Source of the DNA: Elusimicrobiota bacterium
GTDB lineage: Bacteria; CG03
Length of the DNA: 9,152 bases
Direction: 5' to 3'
NCBI GenBank assembly: GCA_021161625.1
Contig: JAGHAG010000011.1
Coordinates: 1-9,152, forward strand
Shown piece after piece: positions 1 to 6,261 of the stretch. The position numbers and the translations under genes are program-made. The notes under the pieces are model-generated. The model did not search any database. It was given only the letters and a program-made list of their open reading frames with translations, and was not told where the DNA came from. The number at the start of each line of letters is the position of its first letter. Within the stretch, counting starts at the first letter, position 1.

Positions 1-1362
1 ATTGAAGGTTGGCTTGCTGAAAACAGGTTTAAATTTGGGATAAACTGGAATTGTCCGATGGAAGTTGCAATAAGAGTTTCTAACTGGATTGTTGCATTTG
101 AGATTTTTAAAAAATCTTCCAAAATTGATGCTTTTTTTATTAAAAAATTCATAAAAACTCTTTACCTTCACGGATATTTTATTTATTCAAACCTTGAATA
201 TCAGGAGTCCCTTACATCCAATCATTATCTGGCTGATTTGTGTGGACTTTTCTATCTGGGACTTTTTTTCAGAGATTTTTCGTTTGGGAAGGAGTGGTTG
301 GAGTTTTCAATTAATGAGTTTGAGAAAGAAATCAATAAACAGGTTTATACTGATGGCGTTGATTTTGAAAGTTCCACATATTATCATCGTCTTGCAACAG
401 AGTTTTTCTTTTATCCCCTTTTCCTTGCTCGAAAAAACGATATCAATTTTTCTAATAAATATCAGGGAAAGGTAAAAAAGATGTTTGAGTTTCTTTTTTC
501 AATATTAAAAAATGGACAACTTCCCCAGATAGGAGACAATGATTCAGGCTTTTTGCATAGATTTGAGGAAGATGAGAGAAAAGTTTGTAATTTTTTAAAA
601 CTGGGTTTAAGTTTTTTTGGAGAAAGGAACTTAGAAAAGAAAAAGTGTTTTGAAAAAGGGGGTATTTATATTTTAAGCACTGATGGAGATACCCTCATTT
701 TTTCAGCAACCCCCAATGGTCAGCACGGCAATGGAGGGCATACCCATAACGATAAACTTTCGTTTCAACTTATAATTGGTGATGAGGAGTTTATTGTTGA
801 CCCCGGCACTTATATTTATGTTGGAAATCCTGATGAAAGAAATTATTTCAGGTCCGTAATCTCCCATACAACAGTTTCAGTGGATGGTGAAGAGCAAAAC
901 GAGTTTTTAACACTCTTTTCAATGAAGGATGAGTCAATGGCAGAGGTGCTTGAATTTTGGGATACTTCTGAAAAAAGTTTCATCAGCGCCCAGCATTATG
1001 GTTATAAAAAGGTAAAAGATTGCCTTATACACAGACGGGAAATTTTGTTAATTAAAAAGGAAGCCTGCTGGCAGATAACAGATATAATCACAAATGAAAA
1101 AAAACATTTTAAAGACACTCATCTTATCCAGTGGAATGTAATTTTTCATCCAGATGTGAAGGTTGATTTAAGAGAGGGTAAAGTTTTTCTTAAAAGAAAA
1201 AGCACTCTTATTATTGAATTTGAGGAAGATTCGTTAGAATTTAAACTGAAAGAGTGTTTTTATTCTCCACATTATGGGAAAAAAATTCCAGCACTTAAAC
1301 TGAACTGGCAAAAAGAAATAGAACACCCTTTAATTTTTAAATGGAAAGTAAAAAAAATATGA
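1..1362 (+). CDS. Heparinase II/III family protein (5'-truncated by window edge)
   Basis: Probable polysaccharide lyase or related uronate-polysaccharide enzyme of the heparinase II/III superfamily, exported or periplasmic in most relatives. The frame is open from base 1, and the residues before the first ATG (position 58) include GINWNCPMEV, which matches the conserved end of the family's N-terminal region. The gene therefore starts upstream and ATG 58 is internal. The helical N-terminal domain carries SSTYYHR (nt 370-390), the usual place of the catalytic Tyr/His pair, and LPQIGDNDSG (about nt 520-550). The C-terminal beta-sheet domain begins near nt 650 and has GGHTHNDKLSF (nt 733-765) and DPGTYIY (nt 799-819), both family hallmarks. 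Any signal peptide would lie outside the window. It overlaps the next gene by ATGA (1359-1362), so the two are co-transcribed. In capsule and exopolysaccharide loci such genes are thought to trim or edit the polymer. The substrate cannot be read from sequence. Family call firm, activity inferred. Confidence 0.9.
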   Translation: MEGWLAENRFKFGINWNCPMEVAIRVSNWIVAFEIFKKSSKIDAFFIKKFIKTLYLHGYFIYSNLEYQESLTSNHYLADLCGLFYLGLFFRDFSFGKEWLEFSINEFEKEINKQVYTDGVDFESSTYYHRLATEFFFYPLFLARKNDINFSNKYQGKVKKMFEFLFSILKNGQLPQIGDNDSGFLHRFEEDERKVCNFLKLGLSFFGERNLEKKKCFEKGGIYILSTDGDTLIFSATPNGQHGNGGHTHNDKLSFQLIIGDEEFIVDPGTYIYVGNPDERNYFRSVISHTTVSVDGEEQNEFLTLFSMKDESMAEVLEFWDTSEKSFISAQHYGYKKVKDCLIHRREILLIKKEACWQITDIITNEKKHFKDTHLIQWNVIFHPDVKVDLREGKVFLKRKSTLIIEFEEDSLEFKLKECFYSPHYGKKIPALKLNWQKEIEHPLIFKWKVKKI

Positions 1363-2501
1363 AAAAAATTCTTTTTGTTTCAGATGCAGGACTTCATTCC
1401 TCTGCTTTTGATACGCAGGTATGGTTTTATTTGAGAAAGTTAAAACAAAAAAATCCTTCAATTTTTCTTGTAATTTTACAACAGGGTTTTTTGAACAGCA
1501 AATTAAAACTGAAACTTGAAAAGGTTAAAGAGGAACTTGGAAAAGAGAGAGTTTTTGTTTTCAAACAGTTCCCCCGAGTTTTCTCTTTTGTAATGAAAAA
1601 GGAATCTTTAAGATTGAGAAAATTTTTAAAAGACATTTCATTTGATGTTATCCATGCGCATGGAACCGCTGGCAGTTTTATGGCAATAAAAGCATGGCCG
1701 CAAATTCCTGTTGTCGCTGATTTGAGAGGTGTTGTCTCAGAAGAGTTTCGTGTTTATGGGAAGGGGCTTTTCAATAAAGTCCGAGTAAAGGAGTTCGCAA
1801 ACATTGAAAAATTTGTGATGAAAAATGCGAAATTTGTTTTTTGTGTTTCAAAAAGGTTTAAAGAATTTCTTGAAGACAAATTCGGCAATAAAAATATAAT
1901 GACAGTTCCAACACTTGTGGATTGTGAAAAGTTTTTCTTTTCACCTGAACTGCGGAGTAAATTTCGCAAAAAACTTGCCATTGATGAGAAAATAGTATTT
2001 GTATATTCCGGGAGTGTGGTTAAATGGCAGAAGCCTGAGGAAACGGCTTTGTTGTTTTCGAGGATAAAAAAGAAAAAAAAGAATGCAATCTTATTTTTTT
2101 TAACACCTCAAAGAAAAAAGGCAAGAAAACTTTTAAGTAAATATATTAATTTAGAGGACTGTTTAATTGAGACAGTTCCTTGCGAAGAAATTTGTGGGTA
2201 TTTGAATGCTGCTGATTTTGCTTTGATCTTTCGGGACCAAAATATTGTTAATAAAGTTGCTTCCCCGATCAAAATAGGCGAATATTTGCTCTGTGGTTTG
2301 CCGGTGATTGCAACAAAAGGCATAGGCGATTTTGATGAGAACTTCAAAGAATATAAATTAGATGGGATTAACCTGGATAAATTTGATTTTTCTTTACTGG
2401 ATGAGGAAAAAAGATTTCAGATTTCCCGGATGGGCAGAAGAATTTACTCCATACAGGAAAATCTGCCAAAAATTTTATCTGTTTATGAAAGATTAAGGTA
2501 A
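1359..2501 (+). CDS. GT4-type glycosyltransferase (GT-B fold)
   Basis: Cytoplasmic sugar transferase that probably adds one sugar from a nucleotide donor to a lipid-linked or polymeric glycan. I start it at ATG 1359 (380 aa), not the in-frame ATG at 1341. ATG 1359 overlaps the previous stop as ATGA, has a weak GGAAAG 10 nt upstream (1343-1348), and gives the standard N-terminus MKKILFVSDAG. The N-terminal Rossmann half includes DVIHAHGTAGS (residues 96-106). The linker shows FVFCVSKRF (159-167) and VPTLVDCEKF (183-192). The C-terminal donor-binding half has VFVYSGSVVKWQKPE (213-227) and SPIKIGEYLLCGLPVIAT (302-319), which holds the conserved Glu that contacts the nucleotide sugar in GT4 enzymes. 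Its stop is separated by 1 nt from the next ATG, so it is the middle gene of a tight operon. Donor and acceptor are unknown. Confidence 0.88.
   Translation: MKKILFVSDAGLHSSAFDTQVWFYLRKLKQKNPSIFLVILQQGFLNSKLKLKLEKVKEELGKERVFVFKQFPRVFSFVMKKESLRLRKFLKDISFDVIHAHGTAGSFMAIKAWPQIPVVADLRGVVSEEFRVYGKGLFNKVRVKEFANIEKFVMKNAKFVFCVSKRFKEFLEDKFGNKNIMTVPTLVDCEKFFFSPELRSKFRKKLAIDEKIVFVYSGSVVKWQKPEETALLFSRIKKKKKNAILFFLTPQRKKARKLLSKYINLEDCLIETVPCEEICGYLNAADFALIFRDQNIVNKVASPIKIGEYLLCGLPVIATKGIGDFDENFKEYKLDGINLDKFDFSLLDEEKRFQISRMGRRIYSIQENLPKILSVYERLR
2495..2498 (+). promoter_or_regulatory. Likely ribosome binding site AAGG for the amidotransferase
   Basis: AAGG lies 4 nt before ATG 2503 and inside the last codons of the glycosyltransferase. 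The spacing is short, but it is the clearest Shine-Dalgarno-like sequence before any start in the window. It suits translation by ribosomes that have just finished the upstream gene. Confidence 0.4.
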
Positions 2502-2502
2502 A

Positions 2503-4434
2503 ATGTGTGGAATTTGCGGCATAGTTAATTTTGATGGTAAAAGTGTGAATGAGGTAATTCTTAAGAAAATGAATGATGCTCTGTATCATAGAGGGCCCGA
2601 TGAAGAGGGATACTTTGTAAATTCGAAATTCGAAATTCGAAATTCGAAATTAAATGTTGGGTTGGGGATAAGGAGGCTGAGTATTATTGACCTTGAAACC
2701 GGAAGTCAACCAATTTACAATGAGGATAAAAGCATAGTAATTGTTTTGAATGGAGAGATTTACAACTTTTTAGAACTTCGCCAGAAACTTGAAAAAAAAC
2801 ATCATTTTAAAACAAAAAGCGATGTTGAGGTTGTGGTGCATCTTTATGAAGAGAAGGGAATAGATTGCCTTCAGGATTTAAGAGGAATGTTTGCATTTGC
2901 CATATGGGATGAGAGAAAGAAAGAGTTATTTTTGGCAAGAGATAGAATTGGCAAAAAGCCTCTTTACTATACATGGCTCAATGGGAATTTTTATTTTGCT
3001 TCAGAAATAAAATCTTTTCTTGCAATCCCTGAATTCAAAAAAGAAATAAATTTGAAAGCAATAGACCTTTTTCTGACCTATCAATATATTCCTGCTCCAC
3101 ATACAATATGGCACAATGTCTATAAAATGGAGGCTGCAAATTTTCTTCGTCTGGATAAAGAAAAAAGGTTGCTCATAAAAAATTACTGGGATGTTGATTT
3201 CAGGAAAAAAACAAATTTGAGTTTTGCCATGGCAAAAGAAAAATTAAAAGAAATTATAACAGAGGCAACCCGTATAAGGATGATTGCAGATGTGCCTTTG
3301 GGTGCTTTTCTTTCAGGCGGAATTGACTCTTCCATTGTTGTGGGCCTTATGAGTGAGATTTCATCAAAACCTGTAAAAACATTTTCAGTAGGTTTCAAGG
3401 AAGAGGAATTTTCTGAATTGAGGTATGCACGCCTTATTGCAAAAAAGTTTAAAACCGAACACCATGAATTTATTGTAGAGCCGAAATATATTGAAATTTT
3501 GCCAAAAATTGTCTGGTATTATGATGAGCCTTATGCTGATTGTTCAGCCCTGCCAAGTTATTATGTCTCAAAAATGACCCGACAATTTGTCAAGGTTGCT
3601 TTAAATGGAGATGGAGGTGATGAAAATTTTGCAGGGTATCTGAGATACAGAGCACTTGCAGTATCAAAATATGTAAGATTTCTCGCAAAATTTTTTCCTG
3701 AAAAATTGATTGACCTTATAGAAAAAATTTTGCCTCAGAAAATTTCTGTCCCGAATAGAAAACCATGGGAAGTTCTTGTAAAATTTTTAAGACCATTAAA
3801 GCAACCTCTTCACAGACAGAATTTACTATGGCATGCCTATTTTACAGAGGAGCAAAAAGAATTTGTTTATTCTGATGAGATGAAAAAAAATCTTTCCAAT
3901 CACAATGCCTATCTTTATTTTGAGGATTATTTTTTTAAAGCAAAAGCCACAGATTTTATAGATAGAATTCTTTATACCGATATAAAAACATATCTTGCTG
4001 AAAACTTGCTTGTAAAAATGGACATCGCTTCAATGGCAAATTCTCTTGAAGCAAGAAGCCCTTTTCTTGACCACAAATTTATAGAATTTACTGCAACTTT
4101 TCCGTGGTACTGGAAATTAAAGGGTTTTAATACAAAATTTATTCTTAAAAGAACTTTTAAAAATTTTCTTCCAGCCAAAATTTTAAAAAGAAAAAAACAG
4201 GGTTTCAGTATTCCTCTTGGGCAGTGGTTCAGGAATCAGTGGAAAGATTTTCTGAAGGAGACAATTTTCTCCTCAAAAGCAATTAGCAGAAATTACTTCA
4301 ATGTAAAAAATCTTAAGGTCTTTGTAGAGGAACACATTTATGGTAGAAAAGACCACGGCTATTGTTTGTGGGCTCTGCTTATGCTTGAACTGTGGCATAG
4401 AGTTTTTGTTGATGGAGATATAAAAAACTGGTAA
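2503..4434 (+). CDS. AsnB-type glutamine-hydrolysing amidotransferase (asparagine synthase family)
   Basis: Glutamine-dependent amidotransferase of 643 aa. The class II glutaminase domain releases ammonia, which the C-terminal synthetase domain uses on an adenylylated carboxylate. Catalytic Cys2 follows the start Met (MCGICG), which fixes the start. Glutaminase features are HRGPD (29-33), RRLSIID (57-63), LNGEIYN (82-88) and SDVEVV (106-111). The synthetase domain has the ATP-binding PP-loop SGGIDSS (271-277) and the VALNGDGGDE segment (365-374). All key residues are present. The order HRGPDEEGYFVN then VGLGIRRLS is interrupted by about nine extra residues encoded by a heptamer microsatellite (2621-2651). 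The length and the VPLGAFLSGG/ALWALLMLE regions resemble the amidotransferases of exosortase/PEP-CTERM exopolysaccharide loci more than housekeeping AsnB. Given the heparinase and glycosyltransferase just upstream, it may amidate a sugar acid of the surface glycan instead of aspartate. Family certain, substrate uncertain. Confidence 0.93.
   Translation: MCGICGIVNFDGKSVNEVILKKMNDALYHRGPDEEGYFVNSKFEIRNSKLNVGLGIRRLSIIDLETGSQPIYNEDKSIVIVLNGEIYNFLELRQKLEKKHHFKTKSDVEVVVHLYEEKGIDCLQDLRGMFAFAIWDERKKELFLARDRIGKKPLYYTWLNGNFYFASEIKSFLAIPEFKKEINLKAIDLFLTYQYIPAPHTIWHNVYKMEAANFLRLDKEKRLLIKNYWDVDFRKKTNLSFAMAKEKLKEIITEATRIRMIADVPLGAFLSGGIDSSIVVGLMSEISSKPVKTFSVGFKEEEFSELRYARLIAKKFKTEHHEFIVEPKYIEILPKIVWYYDEPYADCSALPSYYVSKMTRQFVKVALNGDGGDENFAGYLRYRALAVSKYVRFLAKFFPEKLIDLIEKILPQKISVPNRKPWEVLVKFLRPLKQPLHRQNLLWHAYFTEEQKEFVYSDEMKKNLSNHNAYLYFEDYFFKAKATDFIDRILYTDIKTYLAENLLVKMDIASMANSLEARSPFLDHKFIEFTATFPWYWKLKGFNTKFILKRTFKNFLPAKILKRKKQGFSIPLGQWFRNQWKDFLKETIFSSKAISRNYFNVKNLKVFVEEHIYGRKDHGYCLWALLMLELWHRVFVDGDIKNW
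2621..2651 (+). repeat. Heptanucleotide microsatellite (ATTCGAA)4 plus ATT, inside the amidotransferase gene
   Basis: Four perfect tandem copies of ATTCGAA (2621-2648) followed by ATT. Each unit contains the palindrome TTCGAA. Read in the gene's frame, it encodes residues around 40-50 with the cycle NSKFEIR then NSK. The heptamer is stop-free in all three forward frames and all three reverse frames, which can be checked by hand: the forward codon cycle is ATT CGA AAT TCG AAA TTC GAA, and the reverse is TTC GAA TTT CGA ATT TCG AAT. I recall similar repeats in candidate-phylum genomes, but could not check this. Confidence 0.95.
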
Positions 4435-4444
4435 ATAATCCGGG

Positions 4445-5356
4445 TTAAGAAGTTTTTACGTAATTGTTGATATAATCTGAAATGCCTTCCTCAATGCTCC
4501 ATTTTGCTTTAAATCCAATTTGCTTCTCAGCAAGGGTTGTATCTGCCTGGGTTAAGTCCTGATAAAAACCATAGGGATTGTCAAAGTATTCAGGTTCAAA
4601 GTCTGTTCCAAGAGTGTGATTTAAAATTTCAATAATTTTGTTGAAACTTGTGGCAACACCTGTGCCAACATTAAAAATTCCTGTTTTTCCCGCCCCTAGT
4701 GCTTTTAAATTTGCTTCAACAACATCCTTGACATAAATAAAGTCTCTTTTCTGTTCCCCCCATTTAAAAATTCTTGGTCTTTTTTTTGAAATCATCTGCT
4801 TGGCAAGTTGCAGAATCATGCTTGCGGATTTTCCTTTATATTTTTCACGTGGACCATAGACATTAAAATATCTTAATCCTGCAATGGTTAAGTTTTTCTC
4901 CTTTGCAATTTTCATCGCAACTTCATCTAATTTTACTTTTGATTCAGCATAGATGTTGTGAGGAAGAAGTTTCTGGTTTTCTTTCATTGGCACAGGTCCA
5001 TTGCCATAAACTCCGGCAGATGAAGCATAGACAATTGTCCCCTGCTCCTTTAAAATCTCAACGATGTTTTCAAAACCTCCCACATTGACAGAAAACATCT
5101 CTTCTTTATTAAGAATTGTTGTGTCTGTTATTGCCGCCTGGTGAAAAATAACATCAAAAGTTCCAAGATTTTTTAAGAAATTTTTATCCTCAATTTTCCC
5201 CTTTAAAAATTTTCCTTTAAACCCTTTTAGATTTTCTACACTTCCGCTTCTCAAATCATCAATTGCAAAAATCTGTGCTTCAGGGAATTTTTTTTCAAGT
5301 GCAAGTGATAAATTTGAACCTATAAAGCCCGCACCACCTGTTACTAAAATACGCAT
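4445..5356 (-). CDS. hldD: ADP-L-glycero-D-manno-heptose 6-epimerase
   Basis: Cytoplasmic short-chain dehydrogenase-type epimerase of 303 aa that converts ADP-D-glycero-beta-D-manno-heptose to the L-glycero form used in the lipopolysaccharide inner core. The N-terminal Rossmann motif GGAGFIG (7-13) binds NAD(P). ASSAGVYG (111-118) gives the catalytic Ser region, and YAESK (136-140) gives the Tyr and Lys. HldD-type signatures separate it from generic UDP-sugar epimerases: QAAITDTT (73-80), RYFNVYGPRE (162-171), a KG corresponding to the second lysine region (174-175), RDFIYVKDV (204-212), IFNVGTGVATSF (227-238) and QDLTQADTT (266-274). Length is typical. It is transcribed opposite to its neighbours and ends 10 nt from the amidotransferase stop. 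No other heptose genes are in the window. No Shine-Dalgarno sequence is visible; a promoter sits directly against the ATG. A related sugar epimerase is the only serious alternative. Confidence 0.88.
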   Translation of the reverse strand: MRILVTGGAGFIGSNLSLALEKKFPEAQIFAIDDLRSGSVENLKGFKGKFLKGKIEDKNFLKNLGTFDVIFHQAAITDTTILNKEEMFSVNVGGFENIVEILKEQGTIVYASSAGVYGNGPVPMKENQKLLPHNIYAESKVKLDEVAMKIAKEKNLTIAGLRYFNVYGPREKYKGKSASMILQLAKQMISKKRPRIFKWGEQKRDFIYVKDVVEANLKALGAGKTGIFNVGTGVATSFNKIIEILNHTLGTDFEPEYFDNPYGFYQDLTQADTTLAEKQIGFKAKWSIEEGISDYINNYVKTS

Positions 5357-5359
5357 AAA

Positions 5360-5390
5360 ATAATATGGAAAAAAATTCTTTCCCTGTCAA
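5360..5390 (-). promoter_or_regulatory. Predicted hldD promoter, close to the start codon
   Basis: A perfect TTGACA -35 (complement of 5385-5390) is followed by TATTAT (complement of 5360-5365, 19-nt spacer) or the overlapping CATATT (complement of 5362-5367, 17-nt spacer). The nearest -10 lies only 3 nt before the ATG, so transcription would start at or just inside the start codon. No ribosome binding site is seen. A leaderless message is inferred. Confidence 0.5.
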
Positions 5391-5396
5391 ATTTTT

Positions 5397-5404
5397 TATA
5401 AAAT
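5397..5404 (+). promoter_or_regulatory. Predicted -10 element for the EamA transporter gene
   Basis: TATAAAAT lies 5 nt before ATG 5410, within the 53-nt divergent gap shared with hldD. Only weak -35 matches are found upstream, such as TTCTTT (5376-5381). No Shine-Dalgarno sequence is present. The spacing again suggests a very short or absent leader. In AT-rich DNA a -10 match alone is weak evidence. Confidence 0.35.
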
Positions 5405-5409
5405 AAAAA

Positions 5410-6261
5410 ATGTCATGGATAGTTCCTGCAGTTTTGTGTGCAATTTTTTTTGGAACACAGGGAATTTATGTAAGGTATTTACACCTGAGGCGGATTTCAA
5501 ATCCTTTTTTAATTTTTTTTGCGTTTTTTGCTTTTTCCCTTCCAGTTCTCATAATTCCTGTTCTGATAAGGGGAATAAGAATTGAAAGTGGCTTTTTTGT
5601 TCCTGCGATTTTTGCAGCAGCAGGAAATGTAATTGGCTTTTATTCGTATGTAAAAGCCCTTGAATTTTCAGATGCATCTCTTGTGCTTCCAATTCTTGCA
5701 ACTTCCCCTCTTTTTACAATACCGGTTTCAATTTTTCTTCTTAGAGAAGTTCCATCTGGAAGGGCATTTCTTTCAATAATTCTTATCATCTTCGGATGTT
5801 ATATTCTGACATCAGGCGATAGAATTTTTGAACCCATAAAAAAGTTTAAAGAAGAAAAAGGTGTTCGTTTTGCATTCCTGACGGTTTTTGTCTGGGCTTT
5901 TGTTGCAAATATAGACAAAATGGCTTTGAATCATTCAGATATTTACAGTTATCCATTTCTTGCATCCTCACTTATAACAATTATTTCTCTACCTTTTATC
6001 TTCAGGCATCTTAAAGAAATAAACAAAAAAAGCTTCTTTCCTCTTCTGGGTTGCGGGGTGCTTGATGCAGGGGTTTTTTTAACACATGTCTGGGCTCTTG
6101 CTCTGACAAAGGTTGCATATTTGATTTCTGTGAAAAGAAGCGGGGTTTTAATTGGTGTGATGGGTGGTATTATTTTTTTTAAAGAAAAAGAACCTGCAAG
6201 AAGAATTTTTGCAGCAGTAATTATTCTTACAGGAAATGTTTTGCTATATTTGAGTAAATGA
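5410..6261 (+). CDS. EamA/DMT-family transporter, ten transmembrane helices
   Basis: Integral inner-membrane protein of 283 aa in the drug/metabolite transporter superfamily. About ten hydrophobic segments are visible, roughly at residues 2-22, 31-53, 61-81, 90-110, 117-135, 150-168, 178-198, 209-230, 236-257 and 264-281. The two EamA halves are recognisable as an internal repeat: ALEFSDASLVLPILA with LREVPSGR in the first half, and ALTKVAYLISVKRSG with FKEKEPARR in the second. Family members export metabolites or flip lipid-linked sugars. The stop overlaps the ATG of a GT-C glycosyltransferase (ATGA, 6258-6261), so the two are co-translated. By analogy with ArnE/ArnF and ArnT, it may move a polyprenyl-phosphate sugar to the periplasmic side. 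That role is inferred; ArnE and ArnF are much shorter, each about half this size. Family call is firm. Confidence 0.85.
   Translation: MSWIVPAVLCAIFFGTQGIYVRYLHLRRISNPFLIFFAFFAFSLPVLIIPVLIRGIRIESGFFVPAIFAAAGNVIGFYSYVKALEFSDASLVLPILATSPLFTIPVSIFLLREVPSGRAFLSIILIIFGCYILTSGDRIFEPIKKFKEEKGVRFAFLTVFVWAFVANIDKMALNHSDIYSYPFLASSLITIISLPFIFRHLKEINKKSFFPLLGCGVLDAGVFLTHVWALALTKVAYLISVKRSGVLIGVMGGIIFFKEKEPARRIFAAVIILTGNVLLYLSK

Noticed and set aside
1341..1358. Earlier in-frame ATG (MESKKN) for the GT4 gene
   Set aside because: It would overlap the upstream gene by 22 nt with no ribosome binding site, and would add residues before the conserved MKKILFVSD start. ATG 1359 forms a standard ATGA overlap.
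4423..4457. Inverted repeat AAAAACT/AGTTTTT at the other convergent junction
   Set aside because: Only 7 AT-rich pairs around a 21-nt loop, with a weak bulged inner stem. Too easily produced by chance in this composition to call a terminator.
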